NCBI GenBank assembly: GCA_027627705.1
Contig: CP091242.1
Coordinates: 1,393,083 to 1,457,082 of the forward strand
Source of the DNA: Hyphomonadaceae bacterium BL14
GTDB lineage: Bacteria; Pseudomonadota; Alphaproteobacteria; Caulobacterales; Maricaulaceae
DNA length: 64,000 nucleotides
Reading direction: 5' to 3'
In this document: positions 17,083 through 25,378 of the stretch, in pieces
Numbering within the stretch: the first letter of the stretch is position 1
How the letters are laid out: every line of letters begins with the position of its first letter
The notes under the pieces: model-generated
Databases searched by the model: none
The model's input: the letters and a program-made list of their open reading frames with translations, nothing else
What the model was told of the DNA's origin: nothing
Made by a program: the position numbers and the translations under genes

Positions 17083-17224
17083 GCGCCTGGCCTTCGTGGC
17101 GGTGGACTGGGGCCGCCTGCCGGAGGACGTGCAGGCCGCCGCGCGGCGCGAAGCCCGCCTGCTCCCCACCCGCCCGCGCCGGGCCTGGTATGAGCAAATC
17201 GGCGAGAGCGAGAGCGAAAGCTGA
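17083..17224 (+). pseudogene. Direct repeat, right copy: 3' fragment of the O-antigen-ligase gene
   Basis: This copy encodes RLAFVAVDWGRLPEDVQ to RRAWYEQIGESESES and a TGA, matching the last 45 codons of the gene at 3498-5351 with about 97% base identity plus a 6-base insertion. An ATG happens to precede it (17081). No more of the gene is present upstream, where the AACAGGGA cluster lies, so this is an isolated fragment. Confidence 0.93.
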
Positions 17225-17344
17225 CACGCCACGGACCAGCTTCAGGCACAGGCTCGCCGGTCACCCCGGCCTCGGTCCGGGCAGCCATGTCTTTTTGCGG
17301 AAATGATGTGAGCGATCACCGGGGTGCTATGGCAGCCCCCGCCT

Positions 17345-19207
17345 TCAGCGCGCCGGCAAGACCGCCAGATCCGGAACCGCCTCGCCCGCCTCGATCTGAG
17401 CGGCCCACATGCTGGCGTAAAGCCCGCCCCGGGCCAGCAGCTCGGCATGGGTTCCCGTTTCAGCGACGCGTCCGGCGTCCAGGATGAATAACCGGTCGGC
17501 GCGCGCAATGGTGGACAGCCGGTGGGCAACGGCCAGTGTGGTGCGCCCGCGCGCGGCCTCGGCGATGGCGGCCTGCACCTCGCCTTCGGTGCGCGAATCC
17601 AGCGCTGACGTCGCTTCGTCGAGGATCAGGATCGGCGGGTCTTTCAGGATGGCGCGCGCCACGCCCACGCGCTGTTTTTCGCCGCCGGACAGTTTCAGCC
17701 CGCGCTCGCCGACCCGGGTGTCGAGACCCAGCGGAAGCGCGTCGATGAAATCCTTCAGCCGCGCGCGCGCCACGGCGTCCTGCAGGGCGGTGTCGCCGGC
17801 GTCAGGGCGGCCATAGAGAATGTTCTGGCGCAAGGTGGTGTTGAACAGCACCACGTCCTGCGGGACCAGGCCCAGCTGCGCGCGCAAGGAAGACTGGGTG
17901 ACGCCTGAAATGTCCTGACCGTCAATCTCGATACGGCCCGAGGCCGGATCATAGAAACGGAACAATAGGCGCAGCAGAGTCGACTTGCCCGCGCCTGACG
18001 GGCCGGCGAAGCCGACAAAGGCACCGGCAGGAATCTCGAGATCGATATTGTCCACCGACCGGTCGCGGCCATCATGAGCGAAGCTGACGTTGGAAAAGCG
18101 CACCGCGCCGCCGGTCACCTTAAGCGCCGCTGCGCCGGGCTGGTCGGCCACTTCGGGCTTCAGGCGCAGCACCTGGAACAGGCGTTCGAGATCAACGCTG
18201 GCCTGCTTGATCTCGCGATAGGCCCAGCCCAGAATGTTGAGCGGCTGATAGACCTGCATCAGCATCAGCGTCAGCGCGGCGATATCGCCCACCTGCAGCT
18301 GGCCCTGCAGCGCCTTCCAGGCGCCCAGCAGCGCGACTGCCAGCAGACCGCCATTCATGATCGCGGCCTGCGCGGCGTTCAGCGCGGCCAGGCTTTGCTC
18401 GGACTTCACAGCCGCGCCGGCATAGCGCTGTTTGGCCTCGTCAAACCGATCGGCTTCGCGCGCCTCGGCAGCGAAGGCCTTGACCGTTTCGAAATTGGTC
18501 AGCGTGTCTACCGCCCGGGCGTTCACCTCGGTGTCGGCCTCATTCATCTGACGGCGGATTTTCACGCGCCACTGGGTCATCACAAACGTGACCAGAGCGT
18601 AGCCGAGCACGGCCGCCACGATGATCACCGAGAATTCCCAGCCATAGAGAACGGCGGCGAGCCCGGCGGCGAGCGCCAACTCCACCATGGCAGGCAGGAT
18701 GTTGAACACCAGGAAGCGCAAAAGGAAATCGACCGCGTTGGCGCCGCGATCAATCACCCGGTTAACCGCGCCGGTGCGCTTGGTCTGGTGATAGGTCAGC
18801 GACAGCGCCTGGACATGAGCAAAGCCCTGCACCGCCGTCAGGCGCTGGGCGTCATGGGAGACCGGCGAGAACAGCGCATCGCGCAGCTGCGGCGCACCGG
18901 TCGCCGCGAACCGCAACGCGCCATAGGCGATCATCAGCCCGGCCGCCGCAGCGAAGGCCCCGACACCCGGCCCGCCGTCTTCGCCCACAGCATTGGTGAG
19001 CGTATTGATGCTCTCCCCGAACGCCACGGGCGCAAGGACAGACAAGAATTTGGCCGCCAGCGTGATCAGGAAGGCCAGTCCCATGCGCCAGCGCCAGCGC
19101 GCCATCTGGGGCCCGGCGAGAATGGCAAACAGGCGTGCGACCGCCTCGGAAAGGCGGCCTTCGGGCGCAGGTCCATCAAGAGGATCGGTCTGGGCGGGCG
19201 GTGACAT
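17345..19207 (-). CDS. ABC exporter of the Atm1/HMT1 type
   Basis: This 620-residue half-transporter has an N-terminal six-helix membrane domain and a C-terminal ATPase. Walker A GPSGAGKST is near residue 402, the signature LSGGEKQR near 503 and Walker B ILILDEATS near 525. NFETVKAFAAEAREADRF, QRLTAVQGFAHVQALSLTYHQTKRTGAVNRVIDRG and GWAYREIKQASVDLERLF match Atm1-class exporters, which export glutathione-linked metal or sulfur compounds. It works as a homodimer in the inner membrane. It is transcribed after the LysM gene (50-base gap); the relation is unclear. Confidence 0.92.
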   Translation of the reverse strand: MSPPAQTDPLDGPAPEGRLSEAVARLFAILAGPQMARWRWRMGLAFLITLAAKFLSVLAPVAFGESINTLTNAVGEDGGPGVGAFAAAAGLMIAYGALRFAATGAPQLRDALFSPVSHDAQRLTAVQGFAHVQALSLTYHQTKRTGAVNRVIDRGANAVDFLLRFLVFNILPAMVELALAAGLAAVLYGWEFSVIIVAAVLGYALVTFVMTQWRVKIRRQMNEADTEVNARAVDTLTNFETVKAFAAEAREADRFDEAKQRYAGAAVKSEQSLAALNAAQAAIMNGGLLAVALLGAWKALQGQLQVGDIAALTLMLMQVYQPLNILGWAYREIKQASVDLERLFQVLRLKPEVADQPGAAALKVTGGAVRFSNVSFAHDGRDRSVDNIDLEIPAGAFVGFAGPSGAGKSTLLRLLFRFYDPASGRIEIDGQDISGVTQSSLRAQLGLVPQDVVLFNTTLRQNILYGRPDAGDTALQDAVARARLKDFIDALPLGLDTRVGERGLKLSGGEKQRVGVARAILKDPPILILDEATSALDSRTEGEVQAAIAEAARGRTTLAVAHRLSTIARADRLFILDAGRVAETGTHAELLARGGLYASMWAAQIEAGEAVPDLAVLPAR

Positions 19208-19257
19208 CGGGTCCTAGTTAGGGCGCAATGGGTCCCGGCGCCAGCCGGGAGCGGCGG

Positions 19258-20229
19258 CTATCTGCCGTCAGCGCCGTCGGTATCAGGCGCGCGGAACACC
19301 TGTCCGGGATAAATCAGGTCCGGGTCACGGATTTGTTCGCGGTTGGCCTGATAGATCACCGTGTACTGCACGCCGTCTCCATACAGCCGGCGCGCGATGC
19401 GCCAGAGCGAGTTGCCCGGCTGGACGACTACGCGCCCGGCATCGCGAGCGGCCAGCGCATCCTCCGCGCTCGCCCGTTCGAACGGCAGGGCGATCACGGC
19501 GGTCACCCGCCCGTCCGCATCGAGCTGGTCGACCTGAAGATTATAGACGCCTGGGGCAAAATCCCGTCCGGCCTGAACGCTCCAGCGGCCATTGGGTCCG
19601 GCCGTGGTCTGACCCACCACCTGGCCATCGGCGATGACCCGCACGGACGAACCCGGCTCGGCACGGCCGGAAAAAATCACAGATCCGCTTTCGTCATAAT
19701 CGACGGTTTCCAGGCTGAGCGGTCCCATGGACACGCCGTCGAACGGACTTTGCAGCACCCGGCTCGCCTCGCCCGGCCGGCCCAGCACCACCAGCGGCGT
19801 GCGGTCGCGGCTTTCCGGCACCGAGACGACAACGACCTGATCGGACCTGATTTCCTGCCCGTCTGGCGTGACCATCATCAAGGACAGCTCGACCGATCCG
19901 GCCGGCAGCGGGCGGTCCACGATCATCACCCATTCGCCGGCCGCATCGATTTCCACCGAGGCGATTTCCTGATCACCGGACATCAGGGCCACGCGTGATC
20001 CCGGGGCACCGCGTCCGGCCAGGACGGCTGTGCCGCGCGGATCAACCCGCACAATGTCGAAGGTCGGGGCGGTCAGCGCCACCGGCGCAGGCTGCAATGC
20101 GGAAGGTGCCGGATCTGTAGCCGGCGGCGCGGGGACCGGTGCCGGGCGCATCACGATAAAAGCGGCCGCCGCGGCGATCGCAGCAATGAAGAGGACCGTA
20201 CAGATCACGAATGTGCGCGTGGCGGCCAT
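19258..20229 (-). CDS. Membrane-anchored LysM-domain protein with Ig-like repeats
   Basis: The 323-residue protein starts MAATRTFVICTVLFIAAIAAAA, an N-terminal membrane anchor, followed by a Pro/Ala-rich linker. Two similar beta-rich units follow: GRGAPGSRVALMSGDQEIASVEIDAAGEWV and SGRAEPGSSVRVIADGQVVG...NGRWSV. A C-terminal LysM domain of about 50 residues follows (VVQPGNSLWRIARRLYGDG, YTVIYQANREQIRDPDLIYPGQVF). It would bind peptidoglycan from the periplasmic side. I choose ATG 20229 because AGGAG lies about 8 bases upstream and residues before it look random. Such proteins are common in Caulobacterales and Rhizobiales; the exact role is unknown. Confidence 0.88.
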   Translation of the reverse strand: MAATRTFVICTVLFIAAIAAAAAFIVMRPAPVPAPPATDPAPSALQPAPVALTAPTFDIVRVDPRGTAVLAGRGAPGSRVALMSGDQEIASVEIDAAGEWVMIVDRPLPAGSVELSLMMVTPDGQEIRSDQVVVVSVPESRDRTPLVVLGRPGEASRVLQSPFDGVSMGPLSLETVDYDESGSVIFSGRAEPGSSVRVIADGQVVGQTTAGPNGRWSVQAGRDFAPGVYNLQVDQLDADGRVTAVIALPFERASAEDALAARDAGRVVVQPGNSLWRIARRLYGDGVQYTVIYQANREQIRDPDLIYPGQVFRAPDTDGADGR

Positions 20230-20366
20230 GGGGCGACTCCTGCCGGGACGAAGGACGCTGACGACAAGCAAGGCTCGCGCCAGCCAGATCCTGTTGCTAA
20301 TGCTGGACCGTTGCCGCGCGGGTTTCAACGCGCGTTTCATGACAGTGTTCAGGGGATAAGGCGAAA

Positions 20367-20900
20367 ATGCGGAGCATCTGCCTGTTCTGCGGTTCAGGCG
20401 CAGGTCACGACCCGGCCTTCGCTGCAATGGCGCGCGAGACGGGACGGGCAGTCGCCCGCGCGGGACTGCGCCTGGTCTATGGCGGCGCGCAGACAGGGCT
20501 GATGGGCGAGGCGGCGCGCGCGGCGCTGGCTGAAGGCGGGCCGGTCCTGGGCGTGATCCCGGAATTCCTGATCCCGGTGGAGGGGGCGCAGGACGGCGTG
20601 GAGCTGCGCATCACGGCCACCCTCGCCTCACGCAAGGCGATGATGACGGCCGAGGCGGACGCGTTTTTGATCCTGCCTGGCGGCGCAGGCACTTTGGAGG
20701 AAGTGTTCGACATGATCGTGCAGCGCCAGCACGGCCTGCACGTGAAACCGGCTGCCTTTGTGGGAACCGAATTCTGGGCACCGTTGGAAGTGCTGCTAGG
20801 CCAGGTCGCCACAAGCGGATTCGCTGACGCGGGCTTGTTGGAGGCGCTGAGCTTCCATGCGGACCCGGCGGCGGCGCTGGCCTTGCTGAACCCGGAATAG
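20367..20900 (+). CDS. LOG-family nucleoside monophosphate phosphoribohydrolase
   Basis: The 177-residue Rossmann-like protein shows SICLFCGSGAGHDPAF, LVYGGAQTGLMGEAARAAL, SRKAMM and the diagnostic PGGAGTLEEVFD. It belongs to the LOG/TIGR00730 family, which hydrolyses AMP or cytokinin nucleotides to the base and ribose 5-phosphate and was once mislabelled lysine decarboxylase. It is divergent from the LysM gene and convergent with csgH. Confidence 0.92.
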   Translation: MRSICLFCGSGAGHDPAFAAMARETGRAVARAGLRLVYGGAQTGLMGEAARAALAEGGPVLGVIPEFLIPVEGAQDGVELRITATLASRKAMMTAEADAFLILPGGAGTLEEVFDMIVQRQHGLHVKPAAFVGTEFWAPLEVLLGQVATSGFADAGLLEALSFHADPAAALALLNPE

Positions 20901-20901
20901 T

Positions 20902-20932
20902 GCTGGCGGCGCTCATGGCGAGCACCGCCAGC
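20902..20932. terminator. Hairpin between convergent LOG gene and csgH
   Basis: GCTGGCGG (20902-20909) pairs with CCGCCAGC (20925-20932), with an inner GCTC/GAGC stem. It starts one base after the LOG stop codon. No T-run follows, so termination is only a guess. Confidence 0.35.
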
Positions 20933-20999
20933 CCCTGTCCTCGGGCACTTAGGTCCGGTCACTGTGACCTCCTGGCGGCGTTTGCGCGAGCGGTCAGGC

Positions 21000-21491
21000 C
21001 TACAGCCAGTGCTCGGTCCGGCGGCAGATCAGACGCCCATTGCGGTCATACACGCGCAGGTCCGCACGGAACCCGTAAGATTCGACGGGCAACGCGCCCG
21101 GTGCCGCGCGGCGATCGCCAGAGCTGGCGATGATGGTCGTGCCCGGCTGGGCGGCCCACGCATTGCGCCAGAAACCGGCCTGGTGCGGACGCAAGCCACT
21201 GGCACCAACAACCACGCGCGACAGATTGGTCGGCCAGTAATTGTGGGGCGAGAAGCTGCCGGCCTGGTCCACCAGCAGATCGCCATTGCCACCGTCCTGG
21301 CGCACGACCAGCTCGAACGAGCCGGCCAGGCGCGGCGCGGCATAGGCCTGCAGCACGCCGTGGGATCGGCCGCTGCCGACTTCCAGCCAGCACGGATCGG
21401 CGGACTGGGCGCTGGCACCGCCCGCCAGGGCAAGCACCGATGCGGCACCTGCGGCGAGCATCAGGGCAGATTTGAACTTGGATGCGGTCAT
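21000..21491 (-). CDS. csgH: CsgH-like curli assembly factor
   Basis: The 163-residue secreted protein has a signal peptide (MTASKFKSALMLAAGAASVLALAGGASA, cut after ASA). The mature part is beta-rich: CWLEVGSGRSHGVLQAYAAPRLAGSFELVVRQDG...DLLVDQAGSFSP. The pattern SFELVV-x-QDGGNGD-x-QAGSF matches alphaproteobacterial CsgH, a periplasmic partner that keeps curlin from early aggregation. It is about 60 residues longer than small CsgH proteins; the tail (RADLRVYDRNGRLICRRTEHW) has two late residues resembling a Cys pair with the first Cys. It follows csgA on the same strand. Confidence 0.75.
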   Translation of the reverse strand: MTASKFKSALMLAAGAASVLALAGGASAQSADPCWLEVGSGRSHGVLQAYAAPRLAGSFELVVRQDGGNGDLLVDQAGSFSPHNYWPTNLSRVVVGASGLRPHQAGFWRNAWAAQPGTTIIASSGDRRAAPGALPVESYGFRADLRVYDRNGRLICRRTEHWL

Positions 21492-21527
21492 GATCGATCT
21501 CCTTTTGGATCGAGAACCGGCGGGGCC

Positions 21528-21554
21528 GGGACGGGCGCGTTGTGCGCCCGTCCC
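21528..21554 (-). other. 11-bp stem-loop between csgA and csgH
   Basis: GGGACGGGCGC (21528-21538) pairs perfectly with GCGCCCGTCCC (21544-21554) around five bases. There is no T-run. A stem of this kind between a major and a minor subunit gene can stabilise or partly terminate the mRNA, giving more curlin than partner. A second short stem, ACCCG/CGGGT, lies near 21580-21592. Confidence 0.6.
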
Positions 21555-21603
21555 TTACCGCGGGCGGGGAACCAGAACCCGTTGCGGGTCTTGAACGTCC
21601 CCG

Positions 21604-22116
21604 TTAGTGGCTGCCCTGGATCACCAGAGCGACGTTACCGTTGCCCGACTGGCGCACATTGGCGCGCTGGCCGGAGCCGACCTGGATCACGCCGAGCGAG
21701 TTGTTCGCGCCGGTCTGATTGGTCGAGGCGCTGTGGCCATGTCCGATCTGGGCGACGCCAACGGTGTTGTTGCGGCCCGTCTGAATCGCACCGGCGCTGT
21801 TGTAATTGCCCTCCTGGCCAAGCACCGCCGTATTGTTTCGGCCCAGCTGGTCGGCGTAGGCGCTGTTGGCGTGACCGGCCTGGCCCACGGTGACCCCGTT
21901 GCGCGATCCGTCCTGAATGGTCTGGACGTAGTTGTAGGAGCCGCGCTGGTTGATATAGAGCCGGTGCTGCGGACCCACCTGGCGCGCCGAGAGCTCGTTG
22001 GCGTAGCCGGCCTGGTTGATGTTGACGCGGTTGCGCTGCTGCGCTTCCGCCGCAGACACGGTGCCAGCCAGCATGGTCAGGCTCAGGCCCGTGGCCAGAA
22101 TGAATTTCTTGAACAT
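21604..22116 (-). CDS. csgA: Curlin-like amyloid subunit
   Basis: The 170-residue secreted protein begins with a signal peptide (MFKKFILATGLSLTMLAGTVSAAEA). The mature protein is built of curlin repeats, roughly seven pairs of QxGxxN units: INQAGYANELSARQVG, IQDGSRNGVTVGQAGHANSA, ADQLGRNNTAVLGQEGNYNSA, IQTGRNNTVGVAQIG, NQTGANNSLGVIQVG and RQSGNGNVALVIQG. This pattern forms the beta-arch of functional amyloid fibres. The ATG at 22116 has GGAGA upstream (minus strand). No csgB, csgD, csgE, csgF or csgG lies in the window, so secretion must depend on genes elsewhere. The region upstream holds a dense repeat array, probably regulatory. Confidence 0.9.
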   Translation of the reverse strand: MFKKFILATGLSLTMLAGTVSAAEAQQRNRVNINQAGYANELSARQVGPQHRLYINQRGSYNYVQTIQDGSRNGVTVGQAGHANSAYADQLGRNNTAVLGQEGNYNSAGAIQTGRNNTVGVAQIGHGHSASTNQTGANNSLGVIQVGSGQRANVRQSGNGNVALVIQGSH

Positions 22117-22180
22117 GGTGCAGTCTCCTCTGGTTTCTTCCCGGCGGCAGTGTCGCCCGCCAGTGATGAGGAGACTGAAG

Positions 22181-22247
22181 GAACGCAGGTGAACGCACAC
22201 AGAGCGGCGCGTTCACCCGCCGTTGGGGCAGATGAACGCGCCGTTCA
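22181..22247. promoter_or_regulatory. TGAACG repeat array upstream of csgA
   Basis: Within 67 bases are GAACGCA at 22181 and 22191, GCGTTCA at 22209-22215, and the perfect palindrome TGAACG-CGC-CGTTCA at 22233-22247. CGGCGCGTTCA (22205-22215) and TGAACGCGCCG (22233-22243) form an 11-bp inverted repeat, and GGTGAACGC (22188-22196) pairs with GCGTTCACC. The array ends 65 bases before the csgA start and follows the XRE gene stop (22261). It looks like a multi-site operator. Confidence 0.6.
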
Positions 22248-22260
22248 GTGGAAGACAGGC

Positions 22261-22455
22261 TCAGCCCTTGGGGTCGAACACGTCTTCGATGTTGAGCTCA
22301 AACACCTCCGCGATCTTGAACGCCAGGCTCAGCGAGGGATCGTGCTTGCCTGTTTCCACCGCGTTGATCGCCTGGCGCGACACGCCGACCCGCTCGCCCA
22401 GCTCGGCCTGGCTCCAGCGCCGCTCGGCGCGCAGCACATGGATGCGGTTCTTCAT
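22261..22455 (-). CDS. Small XRE-family regulator
   Basis: A 64-residue Cro/CI-type helix-turn-helix protein: MKNRIHVLRAERRWSQAELGERVGVSRQAINAVETGKHDPSLSLAFKIAEVF, ending LNIEDVFDPKG. This compact class commonly sits with a small membrane protein and controls its own operon. The ATG overlaps the stop of the membrane-protein gene upstream by four bases. Candidate sites are the TCATG-CAACCTGA repeats at 22990-23052; it could also act on csgA, 144 bases downstream. Confidence 0.92.
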   Translation of the reverse strand: MKNRIHVLRAERRWSQAELGERVGVSRQAINAVETGKHDPSLSLAFKIAEVFELNIEDVFDPKG

Positions 22456-22838
22456 TTGAAGCGCCTCGACACGAAGGGCAGGACCACGCCCCAGACCAGA
22501 GCCATCGCCGGAAGGACGTTGATCACCGAAATGGCCGGCGCGCCCGCCCAGCTCTCCAGAAAGCCCCAGGTGAACGTGGCGAAGCTCACCACCCCTGCGG
22601 CGATCAGGAGCGATTCGGAATGAATGCGCGCCTGCACTTCGTCCATCTCACGCAGGAAGATCACAAACTCGCGCAAGGCCAGGAGCGCGGGGATAACGGG
22701 GATGATGGCGAGAATCACCTTCACCGGCCCGGACGGATCGAACATCCTCAATCCCATGGTGGCGCCGACCACGGCGAGACCATAGACGACCATCAGGGTC
22801 ACAAAGCGCACCGAGTAGCGTTTGGCCGCCGGGGTCAT
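22452..22838 (-). CDS. Four-helix membrane protein of the XRE operon
   Basis: The 128-residue protein has four likely transmembrane helices (FVTLMVVYGLAVVGATMGL, VILAIIPVIPALLAL, LIAAGVVSFATFTWGFLES, VINVLPAMALVWGVVLPFV). A charged loop, REFVIFLREMDEVQARIHSES, separates the first and second pairs. This arrangement recurs beside small XRE regulators in alphaproteobacteria, but I know of no assigned function. I start at ATG 22838, which overlaps the preceding small gene's stop, rather than the longer frame. Confidence 0.8.
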   Translation of the reverse strand: MTPAAKRYSVRFVTLMVVYGLAVVGATMGLRMFDPSGPVKVILAIIPVIPALLALREFVIFLREMDEVQARIHSESLLIAAGVVSFATFTWGFLESWAGAPAISVINVLPAMALVWGVVLPFVSRRFK

Positions 22839-22978
22839 GAGCGCGCCTCCAGCAGCCAGGCCGCCGCCAGGTTCGCTACATCGGTCATCCAGGGGACCAG
22901 ATCCCCCGCCGCAGCCACAGCTGCCAGCGCCAGGGCCCCAAACCATAATCCGTCTACCGCCCGGGATCGTCTCGTCAT
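22835..22978 (-). CDS. 47-residue membrane protein heading the XRE operon
   Basis: MTRRSRAVDGLWFGALALAA opens a short protein with one hydrophobic helix (LWFGALALAAVAAAGDLVPW) and a second weaker segment (VANLAAAWLL). GGAGG precedes ATG 22978, and the stop overlaps the next ATG, so three genes are coupled in a row. Small size makes it easily missed; function unknown. Confidence 0.65.
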   Translation of the reverse strand: MTRRSRAVDGLWFGALALAAVAAAGDLVPWMTDVANLAAAWLLEARS

Positions 22979-22989
22979 TGTCGCCTCCA

Positions 22990-23052
22990 TCAGGTTAGCT
23001 TGACCAACAGTCATGCAAACCTGACACATACCTGCATGTCATGTCAACCTGA
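22990..23052 (-). promoter_or_regulatory. Promoter and operator-like repeats of the XRE operon
   Basis: TCATGCAAACCTGA (23011-23024) and TCATGTCAACCTGA (23039-23052) match in 12 of 14 positions, 28 bases apart. CAGGTT at about 22991-22996 is an inverted half-site. Read on the minus strand the second copy contains TTGACA (23047-23042), a good -35; the -10 is less clear. The sites precede the three-gene operon and are likely bound by its XRE protein. Confidence 0.5.
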
Positions 23053-23092
23053 CTTTTTATCAGGTCTGCCTTTCACATGCCGGAGAGAAGGT

Positions 23093-23557
23093 TCAGCCGC
23101 GTCCGCGATAGGGCGCGACGCCCTGATCGGGGATCCACAGGCCCTTGGGCACCTCGCCCCACTGAGCGAACACGTCGATGGGAATGCCGCCACGCGGATA
23201 CCAGTAGCCGCCGATGCGCAGCCATTTGGGGCTCAGTTCGTCGACCAGACGCTTGCCGATCATGGTGGTGCAGGCTTCGTGGAAGGCGCCGTGATTGCGG
23301 AAGCTCTGGAAGAACAGCTTGAGCGACTTGGATTCCACGATCCATTGCGCGGGCGCATAGTCGATCACGATATGGGCAAAATCAGGCTGACCGGTCACCG
23401 GACAGATCGAGGTGAATTCCGGGCAGACAAAGCGGATCAGGTAGTCACTGTCCTGCGCCGGGTTCTCCACCCGCTCCAGCACGGCGTCCTCGGGGCGCTG
23501 CGGTGCGGCACCCGTCGAACCCAGCTGTTCAAGTTTTTCGTATCGCGTATCGGTCAT
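23093..23557 (-). CDS. queF: NADPH-dependent preQ0 reductase
   Basis: QueF reduces 7-cyano-7-deazaguanine to preQ1 in queuosine synthesis. The 154-residue type I protein has the nucleophilic cysteine in [11 protein letters not shown] (Cys52), the NADPH motif [22 protein letters not shown] and the final [10 protein letters not shown] start at ATG 23557 ([13 protein letters not shown]), as the longer frame adds non-family residues. It is divergent from the Kef-type gene. No other queuosine gene is in the window. Confidence 0.96.
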   Translation of the reverse strand: MTDTRYEKLEQLGSTGAAPQRPEDAVLERVENPAQDSDYLIRFVCPEFTSICPVTGQPDFAHIVIDYAPAQWIVESKSLKLFFQSFRNHGAFHEACTTMIGKRLVDELSPKWLRIGGYWYPRGGIPIDVFAQWGEVPKGLWIPDQGVAPYRGRG

Positions 23558-23668
23558 ACGGCGGCCATGTAGCGCTGCACGCGCGGATGGGCAATGGCAC
23601 ACGCGCCGCTGTGCACCTATGTTTGCACCGCCCGATCCTGTGTCGTCTCCTGTTTTGGCCCGCGCACC

Positions 23669-25378
23669 ATGTCCGACGCCCTCGCCATCTTGCCGGCTGT
23701 AACGCTTCTGGCGGTGGGGTTGGCATGCATCCTGATTGCCCGCGCCCTGAAGCTGTCGCCCATCGTGGCCTTCATCGCCGCGGGCGTGCTGATCGGCCCG
23801 AACGCTCTGGGTATCGCGCCGCTGAACGCCACCACGGCCCTGCTGGCCCAGCTGGGTGTGGTGTTCCTGCTGTTCGAGATCGGGCTGGGGTTCTCCTCAC
23901 GCACCGTGCGTGAAAGCGGGCGGGATCTGGCGATTCTGGGGCCGCTGCAGATGCTGATCTGCGGTGCCGGTTTCACGCTGGCGGCGCGCCTGTTCGGGCT
24001 GGACTGGCCCATGGCGCTGGTGGTCGGACTGGGCGCGGGCATCTCGGCCACCGCCGTGGTCACGGCAACACTGGCCGAGCGTGGCATCGCCACCTGCCCG
24101 CTGGGCCGCTCCTCCACAGCGCTTCTGGTGTTTCAGGATGTCGCGGGCATTTTCCTTCTGGTGTTCGCGGTGTCGCTGGACGGGTCCGGCCCGCTGGGAT
24201 GGGCGCTGGCCGAAGCCGGTGCGAAAGCGTTCGCAGCCGCCCTCGCCGCCGTGCTGATCGGCCGGTTCGCAGCGCGCCCCGCTTTATCGCTGCTGGCGCG
24301 CGCCAACATGGCCGAAGTGTTCACCGCTGCGGCCCTGCTGCTGGTGCTGGCCACCGCTGCGGCCACCGGCGCGCTGGGCCTGTCGCTCACTCTGGGCGCG
24401 TTTCTGGCGGGCGTCATCGTCGCCGAGACGCCCTACCGTACCGTGGTGAAGACCGAGGCGCGTCCGTTCGGCGCGCTGCTGCTGGGCTTTTTCTTCATCA
24501 CCGTCGGCATGGGGCTCGACTGGCGCGAAATGGCCGCCCAGGCGCCCTGGATTGCACTGGCCATCGCCGGGCTGATGCTGGGCAAGACCATGCTCACCTT
24601 CATTGCCGCGCTGGCGTCGGGCTGGAGCCGTCCGGGCGCGGCCCAGCTCGCCTTCGTGACCGCGCAAGGGTCGGAGTTCGGCCTGGTCCTGCTGGCGTTG
24701 CCCTCCATCGCCAGCGCGCTGGGGTCGCAGGCGGCGGGCGTCCTCGTGGCGGCCAGCGCGATTTCGCTGGCCCTGACGCCGGCCTGGACGGCGGTGGGTA
24801 TGAAGCTGGCGCGCAAGCTGGCGCAGGCCAAAGCGGCCCCGTCCACACCGTCCGCTGATCCCTACGCCCGGCCCCCGATCCTGGTTTTCGCCGCCACACC
24901 GGCCGGGCGCATGGCCATGGATGCGCTCACCCGCTTCAACATCCCCTTCGTGGCGGTGGAGTTCGACGCCGAGCGCTTCCTGGCCGCCACCGCAGACGGT
25001 TATGACATGACCTTCGGCGATCCCAGTGATGTGCGCCTGATGACCGCCGTGGGCGTGACGCGCGCCCGCGCCCTTGTGCTGGGCCAGTCGCGCTATGAGA
25101 TTTCCAGGGAGATCACGCCCTTCATCAACGCCACCTATCCGGACCTCCAGCGCATCGTGGCGGTGCGCACACCTGAGGAAAAAGCCGCTCACGAAGCGCT
25201 GGGCATGATCGCCATCATCACCCGCGGCCAGCCCGAAGGCGTGGACTTCGCCGTCGCGGTCTTGCGCTTTGCCGGGGTGGAGGAGGCAGGCATCGCGCGC
25301 TGGCTCGCCGATGTACACGAGGCCCACTCTGCCGCACGCCCGGCCCCCATGCTGGCTACAGCAGACCCAGCGCCTTGA
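23669..25378 (+). CDS. CPA2-type cation/proton antiporter (Kef-like) with TrkA-N domain
   Basis: The 569-residue protein has about twelve transmembrane helices of the Na+/H+ exchanger fold (residues 1-385), with [20 protein letters not shown] and [11 protein letters not shown] in the core. A cytosolic Rossmann-type TrkA-N domain follows ([30 protein letters not shown]...VTRARALVL). This resembles KefB/KefC-type potassium efflux systems or YbaL. The glycine pattern of the nucleotide site is imperfect ([10 protein letters not shown]). Start at ATG 23669. Its 3' end overlaps that of radC by 23 bases in convergent orientation. Confidence 0.92.
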   Translation: MSDALAILPAVTLLAVGLACILIARALKLSPIVAFIAAGVLIGPNALGIAPLNATTALLAQLGVVFLLFEIGLGFSSRTVRESGRDLAILGPLQMLICGAGFTLAARLFGLDWPMALVVGLGAGISATAVVTATLAERGIATCPLGRSSTALLVFQDVAGIFLLVFAVSLDGSGPLGWALAEAGAKAFAAALAAVLIGRFAARPALSLLARANMAEVFTAAALLLVLATAAATGALGLSLTLGAFLAGVIVAETPYRTVVKTEARPFGALLLGFFFITVGMGLDWREMAAQAPWIALAIAGLMLGKTMLTFIAALASGWSRPGAAQLAFVTAQGSEFGLVLLALPSIASALGSQAAGVLVAASAISLALTPAWTAVGMKLARKLAQAKAAPSTPSADPYARPPILVFAATPAGRMAMDALTRFNIPFVAVEFDAERFLAATADGYDMTFGDPSDVRLMTAVGVTRARALVLGQSRYEISREITPFINATYPDLQRIVAVRTPEEKAAHEALGMIAIITRGQPEGVDFAVAVLRFAGVEEAGIARWLADVHEAHSAARPAPMLATADPAP

